Assembly (NCBI GenBank): GCA_021818605.1
Contig: JAKAUH010000119.1
Span: 1-9,226 of the forward strand
Direction: 5' to 3'
DNA from: Planctomycetota bacterium
GTDB lineage: Bacteria; Planctomycetota; Planctomycetia; Isosphaerales; Isosphaeraceae
Length of the DNA: 9,226 nt
Made by a program: the position numbers and the translations under genes. This document shows positions 1-7,243 of the stretch, in pieces (position 1 is the first letter of the stretch; each line of letters opens with the position of its first letter). Under the pieces are notes generated by a model. It was not told the origin of the DNA. It saw only the letters and a list, made by a program, of their open reading frames with translations, and made no database searches.

Positions 1-1
1 C

Positions 2-1765
2 CGATCTAAGCTGGCGAACGCCCTTTCCGAGCTGGACCACCTTGACGAGGCGCTTGAACACTACCAGGATGCCCTTCGCCTGAGCCCCAGGTATGCCGAG
101 GCCCACAACAACCTGGCCAACACCCTCGCCCGGCTGGGCCGGATCGAGGAGGCCGAAAGGAGCTACCGCCGGGGCCTGCGCTATAATCCCGACTACGCGG
201 AAGCGTACAACAACCTGGCGAATACCCTTTCGGATCAGGCTCGGCTGGCCGAGGCGGTTGCCTGCTACCGCCTGGCGCTCAGTCTGAATCCCGACTACGC
301 CGAAGGCTACAACAATCTGGGCATTACCCTGGGCAAGCAGCGCAAACATGCCGAGGCTGAGGTCTGCTACGCCGAGGCGCTCCGGCTCAAGCCCGACTAT
401 CCCGATGCGCACTTGAACCGTGCCCTGGGTTGGCTCATCGCCGGGAACTTCGAGCAGGGATGGCCCGAGTACGAATGGCGGTGGCAATGCCGCGGGATCA
501 ACCGCCGCGAGTATCCTCATCCGGCCTGGGCCGGCGAGTCCCTCGAAGGCAAGACGATCCTCCTCTATTTTGAGCAAGGGCTGGGCGACACGCTCGAATT
601 CGTGCGATACGTGCCGATGGTAAAACGGCTCGGAGGAAGGGTTGTCCTTGATTGCCAGCCTCCTCTCATCCCCCTTCTTTTGCGCTGCGCCGGGATCGAT
701 CAGCTCGTGCCCACTGGGGAACCGCTGCCGGAATTCGACGTGCATTGCGCGATGCTGAGCCTGCCGAGAATCTTTCGAACCACTTTGGCGAACATCCCTC
801 GTCGGGTTCCCTATCTCTACGCGGACTCGGGATTGGTGGCCTACTGGCGGAAGCGATTGGGTGATCGCCGGGGGTTTCGAATCGGGATCAACTGGCAGGG
901 TAACACCCATTACAAGGGAGACCGCTACCGATCATTCCCGGTCGAGCATTTCTCCGCAATCGCGGAGGTTCCGGGGGTGCAACTCGTGAGCTTCCAGAAG
1001 GGAGTGGCGGCTGAAAAGGCCGCCGCATTCCTTGAGAAGTATGCGGTCCTCTCGTTCCGAGACGAGCTGGACGAGAGAAAAGGCGCATTCATGGACACGG
1101 CGGCGATCATGACGAATCTCGACCTGGTGATTACTTCCGACACATCGGTCGCCCACCTGGCCGGTGGACTGAGCGTGCCGACCTGGGTGCCGCTCTCGTG
1201 GTCGTCCGACTGGCGCTGGTTGGAAGATCGCGAAGATTGCCCCTGGTATCCGACGATGCGGCTGTTCCGGCAGGTCGAGCCCGGTGATTGGCCCGAGGTT
1301 TTCGCGAGGATCGCTGCTCAGGTGCGGCTGATGGCCGCGAATTCCTCGCCTCGCCAGTCGATCGTCGCGGAAGTATCCGCCGGCGAGTTGCTCGATAAGA
1401 TCACGATCCTCGAAATCAAGGCCGAGCGCATCACGAACCCGGACAAGCTACGAAACGTCCGGTCCGAGACGACGGCCCTGGTGGCCGCCCGCGATCGGAT
1501 GATTGCGCCTTCGGACGATCTGGCGGCGCTGAGCGCAGAGCTTAAGCAGATCAACGAGGCGTTATGGTCGATCGAGGACGAACTCCGCGAGTGCGAGCAG
1601 GCGGGGGATTTCGGGCAGCGGTTCATCGAGTTGGCTCGGTCGGTCTACAAGAAGAACGATCATCGCGCGGCGCTCAAGCGGCGAATCAACGAACGGCTGG
1701 GCTCGCGGATTGTCGAAGAGAAGTCCTACACCCGGGGTGCGATTGTGCCGGAGCCAGGATTCTGA
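2..1765 (+). CDS. TPR / glycosyltransferase-like / DUF6165 fusion protein (5' end missing)
   Basis: The frame is open from base 2 to the TGA at 1763-1765, so the visible part is 587 residues and the true start lies left of the window. Residues 1-160 hold about four and a half 34-residue tetratricopeptide repeats (recurring NNLANTL, PDYAEAY). Residues about 171-440 resemble the glycosyltransferase domain often fused to bacterial TPRs: GKTILLYFEQGLGDTLEFVRY near 184-203, GINWQGN near 295-301, TSDTSVAHLAG near 378-388 (the usual nucleotide-sugar site region), then WYPTMRLFRQ. Residues about 451-577 match DUF6165, recognised by VAEVSAGELLDKITILEIKAE and a charged helical remainder. Such TPR proteins are expected in the cytoplasm, adding sugars to proteins or envelope glycans. 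The substrate cannot be read from sequence, and the DUF6165 role is unknown. An internal TTG at 413 is not a start, because TPR coding continues upstream in frame. Family assignment is firm and function tentative. Confidence 0.88.
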   Translation, partial: RSKLANALSELDHLDEALEHYQDALRLSPRYAEAHNNLANTLARLGRIEEAERSYRRGLRYNPDYAEAYNNLANTLSDQARLAEAVACYRLALSLNPDYAEGYNNLGITLGKQRKHAEAEVCYAEALRLKPDYPDAHLNRALGWLIAGNFEQGWPEYEWRWQCRGINRREYPHPAWAGESLEGKTILLYFEQGLGDTLEFVRYVPMVKRLGGRVVLDCQPPLIPLLLRCAGIDQLVPTGEPLPEFDVHCAMLSLPRIFRTTLANIPRRVPYLYADSGLVAYWRKRLGDRRGFRIGINWQGNTHYKGDRYRSFPVEHFSAIAEVPGVQLVSFQKGVAAEKAAAFLEKYAVLSFRDELDERKGAFMDTAAIMTNLDLVITSDTSVAHLAGGLSVPTWVPLSWSSDWRWLEDREDCPWYPTMRLFRQVEPGDWPEVFARIAAQVRLMAANSSPRQSIVAEVSAGELLDKITILEIKAERITNPDKLRNVRSETTALVAARDRMIAPSDDLAALSAELKQINEALWSIEDELRECEQAGDFGQRFIELARSVYKKNDHRAALKRRINERLGSRIVEEKSYTRGAIVPEPGF

Positions 1766-1792
1766 GCCGAAAGGCAGCGACTTGTGGCCGCA

Positions 1793-1812
1793 AGCCGGCG
1801 CGTCGGCCGGCT
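1793..1812. terminator. Small hairpin between convergent genes
   Basis: AGCCGGC (1793-1799) pairs perfectly with GCCGGCT (1806-1812) around the loop GCGTCG. It sits 27 nt after the stop of the TPR/glycosyltransferase gene and 90 nt past the stop of the converging ATPase gene. There is no U-tract on either strand, so it is at best a Rho-assisted or hairpin-only terminator for one or both genes. The rest of the 137-nt gap shows nothing recognisable. Confidence 0.3.
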
Positions 1813-1902
1813 CGCGGCCTGGCTACTTGAACTGCGGAGGGCGCTCCCTGTCAGGAGGTCGGGGTCGAGGCGAACGTCGTCCTGGGTCATGTCGAGTGCG
1901 CC

Positions 1903-3039
1903 TCAGCCGGCGCCGGTCTCGGCGTCACCGCTCCGCGGCTGGAGGCTGCCGAGTGCGAACTTCCCCGGTAGCACAACCACATGCTCTGGCGCGACCGAGA
2001 CCGTGAGGCTCTGCCCCTCGCGAAAGGCCGGCGCCTGGCCCTGAAGGACCGAGATCAGAATCGGCCAGTCGCCAGGCCCGCGAGCATGGACCTGCCTGAT
2101 CTCACCGCGAAAGACAATTCGCTCGACGGTCGCCGGGAACCGGTTCCACCCGGCCGGGACCGAGGCGGCCACGGTCAGGCACTCCGGCCGGACCGAGATC
2201 GTCACCGGCGCGCCGGGGCCTGACAGACCGGTTGTGCCCTGAGCGATCAGCCGGCCGAGCGGCGTGCGGACGATCACCTCGCCGCGCGGGTCGCCCGGGA
2301 GGTTGTCGACCTGCCCCTGGAGCAGGTTGGTCGGACCCAGCAGCCGCGCGACGAACACATCCGCCGGGCGGCCGTACAGCTCGGCCGCTGGCCCGATCTG
2401 CACAATCCGCCCGAGGTCGATCACGACCAGCACTTCCGCCATCGCCATCGCCTCGTCCGGGTCGTCCGTGAAGGCCAGCGTCGTCACGCCCGACTCGGCG
2501 CGGACCTGCCGGAGATCCTCGCGCGCCTCTTCTCGCTCGCGGCGGTCGAGCGTGCGCAGGGGCGAGTCGAGGATCAGAAGCTCGGGCTGGGTGACCATCG
2601 CGCGGGCTAATGCCGTCCGTAGCCGTTGCGGCGCGCTCAGGTGCTCGGGCCGGCGATTCGCCAGGCTGTCGATCCGGAGCGCCGAGAGCGTCTCGGCGAC
2701 CCGACGCCGACGCTCGGCACGCGGCCGACGCCCCATCCATAGGGGGAAGCCCACGTGCTCGGCCACCGTCAGGCCCGGCCAGAGACCCAGGTCCTCGAAG
2801 ACCATCCCCACGCCCCGCCGGTGCGCCGGCTGCGCCTGGACCATCCGGTCGTCGAAGTAGATCTCGCCGTCGTCGGCACGCTCCAGCCCAGCCACCAGCC
2901 GCGCCAGCGTCGTCTTGCCCGCACCCGAAGGGCCGAGGACATGGGTGATTCCACCCGGCCGCAGCTCGAACGAGACATCGTCGACGGCCGCCACGCCGCC
3001 GTATCGCTTCACCAGGCCGTCGAGAAGCACTCGTCGCAT
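1903..3039 (-). CDS. MalK/CysA-type ABC ATPase with degenerate catalytic motifs
   Basis: A 378-residue protein, normal length for an importer ATPase of the MalK/PotA/FbpC type. Walker A GPSGAGKTT (36-44) is intact. The other ATP-site motifs are altered. The Q-loop reads VFEDLGLWPGLTV, with Glu82 for the usual Gln. The signature LSGGQ is LSAPQ (134-138). Walker B ends LLILDSP, with Ser159 for the catalytic Glu. The H-loop position reads FTDDPDEA, with Asp192 for His. The D-loop LRTLD is kept. Residues about 240-360 form a TOBE-like domain with SVRPE near 282. I chose the ATG at 3039, with GAGGCGG upstream and 11 nt after the regulator stop. An in-frame start at 3099 would overlap that gene and add a non-conserved tail. 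Expected role is the cytoplasmic ATPase of an importer, but hydrolysis should be poor, so a regulatory or ATP-binding role, or pairing with another ATPase, is possible. The frame is uninterrupted through the TOBE region, which argues against simple decay. Confidence 0.88.
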   Translation of the reverse strand: MRRVLLDGLVKRYGGVAAVDDVSFELRPGGITHVLGPSGAGKTTLARLVAGLERADDGEIYFDDRMVQAQPAHRRGVGMVFEDLGLWPGLTVAEHVGFPLWMGRRPRAERRRRVAETLSALRIDSLANRRPEHLSAPQRLRTALARAMVTQPELLILDSPLRTLDRREREEAREDLRQVRAESGVTTLAFTDDPDEAMAMAEVLVVIDLGRIVQIGPAAELYGRPADVFVARLLGPTNLLQGQVDNLPGDPRGEVIVRTPLGRLIAQGTTGLSGPGAPVTISVRPECLTVAASVPAGWNRFPATVERIVFRGEIRQVHARGPGDWPILISVLQGQAPAFREGQSLTVSVAPEHVVVLPGKFALGSLQPRSGDAETGAG

Positions 3040-3050
3040 CGACCGCCTCG

Positions 3051-3410
3051 TCAGTCCATCCCGGTGCTGTCGTCGTGACCCGCCGGAGCCGCTTCGCACC
3101 GCATGCTCGAGTTCAACAGGTCGAGCAGCGCACGGACCTCTCGATCCGCGACCATCGGATGGCGGAAGTGCTGGTTCGCGTGAACCTCGTACCGATTGCG
3201 CCGCCCTTCCCGCGCCCTCGAGACGTATCCGCCTTGCTCGAGATCGGTGATGATCCGCTGGACGGCTCGCTCGGTGATCCCCACCCGCTGAGCCAGCTCT
3301 CGAAGCCGCAGACCAGGCTCGCGCGCGATGCTAAGCAGGACGTAGCCATGGTTGCTCAGGAAGGTCCACGACGACTCGCTGGCAACCTCTTGGCTATCGG
3401 CACCGGCCAT
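3051..3410 (-). CDS. Winged helix-turn-helix transcriptional regulator
   Basis: A 119-residue small DNA-binding protein of the MarR/ArsR-like winged-helix class. Residues 15-30 (WTFLSNHGYVLLSIAR) form the first helix. Residues 33-59 (LRLRELAQRVGITERAVQRI and following) are the helix-turn-helix with recognition helix TERAVQRIITDL. Residues 61-77 (YVSRAREGRRNRYEVH) are the basic wing. The tail LLDLLNSSMRCEAAPAGHDD has no known domain, and no ligand domain is visible. The start at 3410 is chosen because GAGGG lies 7 nt upstream. Alternatives at 3431 and 3509 add non-conserved residues. The stop is 11 nt before the ATPase start, so the two are almost certainly co-transcribed. By context it is likely to control this transport-like set, possibly itself; the target is inferred, not seen. 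Confidence 0.85.
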   Translation of the reverse strand: MAGADSQEVASESSWTFLSNHGYVLLSIAREPGLRLRELAQRVGITERAVQRIITDLEQGGYVSRAREGRRNRYEVHANQHFRHPMVADREVRALLDLLNSSMRCEAAPAGHDDSTGMD

Positions 3411-3498
3411 TCCGGGACCCTCATCAAGCATGACAACCCATCCCGTCGCATTCGCGTGCCGTCCCAGGCGACTGGCACAGGACAATGTCGAGCAACAG

Positions 3499-3521
3499 GC
3501 CCGACCCATGGGCCATCGGGC
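3499..3521. repeat. Inverted repeat upstream of the regulator gene
   Basis: GCCCGA (3499-3504) and TCGGGC (3516-3521) form a perfect 6-bp inverted repeat around an 11-nt centre that itself contains CCCATGGG. It lies about 90 nt upstream of the winged-helix start, in the 201-nt gap after the lipoprotein stop. A TAGAAT hexamer read on the minus strand (3545-3540) could be a -10 box just upstream, but no matching -35 is evident. A possible operator for the regulator; weak evidence. Confidence 0.2.
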
Positions 3522-3611
3522 ATGCCTGCGCCCAGATCGATTCTACAGCGAGTCGGGGATTCGAGCCAGGAGCCTGCGGCGCGACCCCAGCGCCAGGGAA
3601 TTGGCCTCGCG

Positions 3612-4859
3612 CTATGATCGGGATCCCGCGACGACGCGCGACACCCGGCGATAGCGCTGCCGTGCCCAGGCCGTCCACTCGGCGCGGAGCCACTCACGGA
3701 AACGCGGCTCGCGCACGAGCGCCCCGTCGGCAGCACGCGCCAGTTCTTCGAGGAGGTCCCGGTCGATGCTCCGCGCCGGCGACAGCCAGCTCCGGACCAG
3801 CCAGGCGCGCGCGCCTGCGTCCGGCGCGACCTGTCCGGCGAGGTCCTCGACCAGCCGCATCGCCGCCTCGTCCTGGGGAGCCAACAGCTTCGCGACCGAG
3901 GCCGGCGGCCACGGAGGCGGCTCGGTCATCCAGCGCAGCTCCTTCGCGGGCGATCCGTTGCGCTCGAGCACGACCCACGCCTCGCGCAGCTCGTCCTGCG
4001 CGTCGACCAGCGTCGCCCCGAGCAGGTCGGCCATCAGCTCGCGCGCGGCAAGCGAGGCACGCCCGTCGGGACCGGGCGCCGGCACCAGACGGCCCTCGCT
4101 CGCGAGGAAGCGCACGAACGCCACGGCTGCCGCGCGGTTGAGTCCGGTGCGCAGGATCGCCACGCCCTCGAGCCACGGGACCTGGTCCGGCCGGCTGGCG
4201 GTCGACGAGCCCCGGTCGAACATCACGACCGGCGCCCGATCGGCCTCGCCGCGAGCCACGGCCGCCGCGGCGGCACCGGTCCGGCTCCCAACCCCGCGAC
4301 GACAACCCGCTGCACGCACCAGCCGGGCATATCCTTCGGCGAACGCCGAACCGAAAAGCGGACCCTCCGCCCAGGCCATCGAGACCGGATCAATCCGCGG
4401 GTCGTCGAACGCCACCTCGGTCCGATCATCAACCGGCGCGGTGCCCGCGCCGACCCGCGGCGACTCCTCGACCCGAACCTCACCCCGACGCACCACGGCC
4501 CACGTGGACGACTCGACCTGAGGCAACGGTGCCAGGCGACCCGACGCCGCCAGCCGCTCGAAATCGAGGCTCGACCCTCCGAACAATACGTCCGGCGCAT
4601 CGCGGCGCTTCGCTAGCTGCTCCCGATCGTCCCCGGGATCGAGGACAAGCCAGTCGATAGCGATCGGCCCCCGCGCGCCGTCCCCGGCTCCGGAGCCGGC
4701 GGCGAGCCAGCGCACGAATTCTTCGACCATGCGCTCGCGCTCGGCCGCCGGCCAGCTCGTGGCGACGACCACGCGACGAGCGGCCAACCGGTCGCAGCCG
4801 CCCGCCGCGAGCAGGAGAGCCAGGATCAACGACGCGCCTCGGCGCCTGGATATGATCAA
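3612..4859 (-). CDS. Extracellular solute-binding lipoprotein (iron/type-1 SBP-like)
   Basis: From the TTG at 4859 the product is 415 residues. It opens with a classic lipoprotein signal: basic MIISRRRG, hydrophobic ASLILALLLAA, then the lipobox AGGC with acylated Cys22. The frame stays open to a GTG at 4994, but that would bury the signal behind 45 hydrophilic residues, so TTG is preferred; GGGGGA lies about 6 nt upstream. The mature part starts RRVVVATSWPAAERERMVEEF like type-1 (Fe3+-family) solute-binding proteins. It has DDPRIDPVSMAWAEGP near 152-167 and the family-like segment EGVAILRTGLNRAAAVAFVRFLASEGR near 231-257. A C-terminal extension of about 155 residues beyond the SBP core has no recognised domain. 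It should be anchored outside the cytoplasmic membrane and bind a small ligand, identity unknown. It is first in a minus-strand set with the regulator and ATPase. No permease gene is adjacent. Confidence 0.8.
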   Translation of the reverse strand: MIISRRRGASLILALLLAAGGCDRLAARRVVVATSWPAAERERMVEEFVRWLAAGSGAGDGARGPIAIDWLVLDPGDDREQLAKRRDAPDVLFGGSSLDFERLAASGRLAPLPQVESSTWAVVRRGEVRVEESPRVGAGTAPVDDRTEVAFDDPRIDPVSMAWAEGPLFGSAFAEGYARLVRAAGCRRGVGSRTGAAAAAVARGEADRAPVVMFDRGSSTASRPDQVPWLEGVAILRTGLNRAAAVAFVRFLASEGRLVPAPGPDGRASLAARELMADLLGATLVDAQDELREAWVVLERNGSPAKELRWMTEPPPWPPASVAKLLAPQDEAAMRLVEDLAGQVAPDAGARAWLVRSWLSPARSIDRDLLEELARAADGALVREPRFREWLRAEWTAWARQRYRRVSRVVAGSRS

Positions 4860-4930
4860 GGGATTCCCCCGCCGCGAGACCTCTGTAACTTTCCGAGATC
4901 CGCCGATGTCAGTCGCCGGGTAGAACCAGG

Positions 4931-4955
4931 CGAACGGGCGACGTCCGCCCGTTCG
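4931..4955 (-). terminator. Perfect 10-bp hairpin downstream of the M28 peptidase gene
   Basis: CGAACGGGCG (4931-4940) and CGCCCGTTCG (4946-4955) are exact reverse complements around the 5-nt loop ACGTC. In transcription order it lies 87 nt after the peptidase stop and 72 nt before the lipoprotein start. There is no U-tract, so it may be a Rho-assisted terminator, a processing hairpin or an operator of the lipoprotein set. Confidence 0.4.
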
Positions 4956-4989
4956 GACTCGGGCGGAGGACAGACTCGGGCGGAGGACT
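4956..4989. repeat. 17-nt tandem duplication in the promoter region of the lipoprotein set
   Basis: GACTCGGGCGGAGGAC is present twice in exact tandem (units 4956-4972 and 4973-4989, 16 of 17 identical; the last base is A then T). It directly abuts the 10-bp hairpin at 4931-4955 and lies 97-130 nt upstream of the lipoprotein start. It could be a slippage duplication or paired regulator half-sites. Confidence 0.6.
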
Positions 4990-5041
4990 GGCACCTCGAG
5001 GACCCGGAGCCAGCCTGTCAGGGCCAGTCAAATGCGCGTCG

Positions 5042-7000
5042 TCAATGCCCCGACCGGCTGCCCAGCGTGACGTGCAGGGTCACTTCCTTGCTGTCGCGCT
5101 TCACCACCACGTCGACCTTGTCGCCCGGCTTGTGGGCGCTCAGGGTCTCCATGAAGTCGTAGATGGTGCCGATCTTCTTGCCGCCCAGGCGCACAATCAC
5201 GTCCCCGCCCTTGAGCCCGCCCTTCTCGGCAGGGCTCCCCTCGCTGACGCCCTGAATCTTCATGCCCGGCTCGTTCGTCTCGGCGTAGTCGGGCATGGTC
5301 CCCATGTAGACCGACGTACCCGACCGGGCCGGATCGACCCGCCTCGAATTGCGGCGCTCGGCCATCCGGGTGAAGGCCGGCCGCTCGGGACGGCGGACCA
5401 CGTCGAGCACCAGCAGCTCGAGGTAGTCGGCAATCCGCGCCATCCCGCCATAGTTGATCAGGTTCGAGTCGTCGCTTGGGCGGTGGTACTGGCCATGCAG
5501 TCCCGTGAAGGCGAAGAGGACCGGAATCCCCCTGGGATAGAACGACTGGTGGTCGCTACCGCCGAAGCCGTCGGTCATCCCCGAGATCGTCTTGATCGTC
5601 AGGCCCGCCGACCTGCCCAGCACCTTGCACAGCTCCTCCGCGCCAGGCGTGCTGCCGGTGCCGATCATCGTCAGCTCGTCCTTGTCGTTGAGCCGCCCGA
5701 CCATGTCGCAGTTGAACATCATGACAGTCGAGGACAGCGGGATCAGCGGGTGCTCGACATAATACTGCGAGCCCAGCAGACCCCGCTCCTCGCCCGAAAA
5801 CGCCATGAACACGACCCGGCGCGGCGGCGGGTCGCGACGGGCGCCCAGCCGACGCGCCAGCTCCAGGACCATCGCCGTGCCCGACGCGTTGTCATCGGCC
5901 CCGTTGTGGATGTCGTGTGACAAAAACGCCAGCGATCCCGACATCAACCCGCCGCGGCCCAGGTGATCGTAATGCCCGCCGATGACCACCGTCTCATCCG
6001 CGTGCGGGCCCGAGCCCTCGATCATGCCGATGACGTTCTTGGTCCGGATCTCGTTGTGGTTGACGGCGACCTTGCCGTCCAGCGTCCAGCCCTTCAGGTC
6101 GCGTGATTGCGGCTTCAGTTCCTTATCGATTTCTTCCTCGAGCTTCGCCAGCGGCGGCTGTCCGGCCGCGGCCAGCAGCCGGTCGGCCAGCTCCCGCTTG
6201 AGCATCACGTACGGCAGCTTCGAGAACGGCTGCGCGCCCGGCGCGTCGAAGCGGAGCAGGTCGTCCGTTTTCCCCTCGACCGAGAGCCGGTCGTTGACCA
6301 TCAGGACCGCGACGGCCCCGTGCTGGTAGGCGTTGGTCGCCTTGTGCTGGAAGGTGGCGAACCGGCTGGTCCGCCGGCCGGCGAAGGGGCTCTTCGAATC
6401 GTTGTCCCGCGGCTCGCGCCGGACGATCAGCACCGCCTTGTTCTTGACGTCGATCCCGGCATAGTCGTCGTAGTCAAGTTTCTGCGCCGGGTCCTTCGCG
6501 GTGATGCCGTAGCCAGCGAAGACGATCGGGACCTGCCTGAGCGTCCCCTCAGTGCCGATCGCCAGCGGGGTGAAATCGCCCTTGAAGTGCCCCTCGACCT
6601 TCTTGCCATCGGCCCCGGCGAACGCGAGCTCCTGCGTCTTGCCCAGCGTGGACGAGCCCGACAGGATGAACGGCTGGAAGTACCCCTCCGCGCCAGGCAC
6701 GGGCTTGAGCCCGGCCGTCTTGAAGACGAACGAGATGTAGTCGGCGGCCTCCTCGATACCGCGCGTGCCCGGACCGCGCCCCTCGCGCTCGTCGGCGGCG
6801 AGATAGGTCACATCGTCCCTCAGCCGGACCTCGGCCGGCGACACCGCCCGCTTCGGGTCGGTTGATGTCGCCTTGTGCGCCCCGGGCTCCTCGCCCGACC
6901 AGGCGGACGCGACGAGCATCGCCCCGCAGGTCCACGCCGCGATCGCGTACACGGCCCGGCGCGCGGGCATCCTCCAGTTCACTCGGCAATCGATGCGCAT
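5042..7000 (-). CDS. Exported M28-family zinc peptidase with PA and PDZ domains
   Basis: A 652-residue protein starting at the ATG at 7000, preceded by AAGGAAGG five nt upstream; the frame extends to a TTG at 7021 but this Shine-Dalgarno decides the start. Residues about 1-35 (basic MPARR, then AVYAIAAWTCGAMLVASA) are a signal peptide or anchor, so it acts outside the cytoplasmic membrane. A PA-domain insert lies near 145-280 (PIVFAGYGITA, YDDYAGIDVKNKAVLIVRR). The M28 zinc residues are all present: HYDHLG (His343, Asp345), NGADDNASGT (Asp369-370), GEERGLLGS (catalytic base and ligand Glu404-405), CDMVGR (Asp432) and YHRPSDD (His506). Residues about 563-648 form a PDZ domain (GVSEGSPAEKGGLKGGDVIVRLGG). 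By family it is a cocatalytic di-zinc aminopeptidase-like enzyme for peptide scavenging or envelope turnover. The PDZ may hold C-termini. It appears monocistronic. The exact substrate is unknown. Confidence 0.95.
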   Translation of the reverse strand: MRIDCRVNWRMPARRAVYAIAAWTCGAMLVASAWSGEEPGAHKATSTDPKRAVSPAEVRLRDDVTYLAADEREGRGPGTRGIEEAADYISFVFKTAGLKPVPGAEGYFQPFILSGSSTLGKTQELAFAGADGKKVEGHFKGDFTPLAIGTEGTLRQVPIVFAGYGITAKDPAQKLDYDDYAGIDVKNKAVLIVRREPRDNDSKSPFAGRRTSRFATFQHKATNAYQHGAVAVLMVNDRLSVEGKTDDLLRFDAPGAQPFSKLPYVMLKRELADRLLAAAGQPPLAKLEEEIDKELKPQSRDLKGWTLDGKVAVNHNEIRTKNVIGMIEGSGPHADETVVIGGHYDHLGRGGLMSGSLAFLSHDIHNGADDNASGTAMVLELARRLGARRDPPPRRVVFMAFSGEERGLLGSQYYVEHPLIPLSSTVMMFNCDMVGRLNDKDELTMIGTGSTPGAEELCKVLGRSAGLTIKTISGMTDGFGGSDHQSFYPRGIPVLFAFTGLHGQYHRPSDDSNLINYGGMARIADYLELLVLDVVRRPERPAFTRMAERRNSRRVDPARSGTSVYMGTMPDYAETNEPGMKIQGVSEGSPAEKGGLKGGDVIVRLGGKKIGTIYDFMETLSAHKPGDKVDVVVKRDSKEVTLHVTLGSRSGH

Positions 7001-7068
7001 GCGACCTTCCTTCCGGGGCAATGGGCCGGTGCCGGCGTTCGTCGAGGCTCCCAGGCCAGATCAAGACG

Positions 7069-7097
7069 ATTTTCAGGGCACGCCGCCGTAGCGTCAA
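7069..7097 (-). promoter_or_regulatory. Candidate sigma70-like promoter of the M28 peptidase gene
   Basis: On the minus strand TTGACG (7097-7092) is followed after exactly 17 nt by GAAAAT (7074-7069): five of six matches to the -35 consensus and four of six to the -10. Transcription from here would give a leader of roughly 60 nt before the ATG at 7000. Spacing and position fit well, but this is pattern matching only. Confidence 0.45.
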
Positions 7098-7181
7098 GCG
7101 ATCGCAGCCGGGGCGGGCCGATGCCCGACTCCGGCGACCGTACGCCGCCCGGCACCGATCACAGATTCCAGGCCCCGCTCA

Positions 7182-7213
7182 GCCGAGGGCAAATCGATCG
7201 ATCCGCCCTCGGC
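7182..7213. repeat. Perfect 9-bp inverted repeat with palindromic centre
   Basis: GCCGAGGGC (7182-7190) and GCCCTCGGC (7205-7213) are exact reverse complements separated by 14 nt that contain the palindrome ATCGATCGAT. It lies upstream of the peptidase promoter and next to the larger hairpin at 7244. Function unknown; it could be a protein-binding site or part of a repeat element. Confidence 0.5.
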
Positions 7214-7243
7214 GCGCAACCCGATCGCAGCCCGCTGACCCCC

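Noticed and set aside
93..287. Short plus-strand frame in the TPR region
   Set aside because: It is an out-of-frame shadow of the tetratricopeptide repeats read from base 2.
2264..2860. Long plus-strand frame opposite the ABC ATPase
   Set aside because: A Ser/Arg-rich antisense shadow; the minus-strand frame carries Walker A and TOBE features.
3551..3570. tRNA T-arm-like string (GGGGATTCGAGCC)
   Set aside because: The five-base stem on either side of the loop does not pair, and no anticodon arm or acceptor stem is found around it.
3694..4521. Large frames on both strands overlapping the solute-binding lipoprotein (3694-4305 minus, 3766-4521 plus)
   Set aside because: Composition is Gly/Arg/Ala/Ser only. 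The chosen frame has a lipoprotein signal and solute-binding pattern.
5045..5920. 291-codon open frame on the plus strand opposite the M28 peptidase
   Set aside because: It is an antisense shadow of a strongly supported coding region. It is rich in His, Arg, Val and Ala, has no domain pattern, and is explained by high third-position GC. The same holds for 6107-6865.
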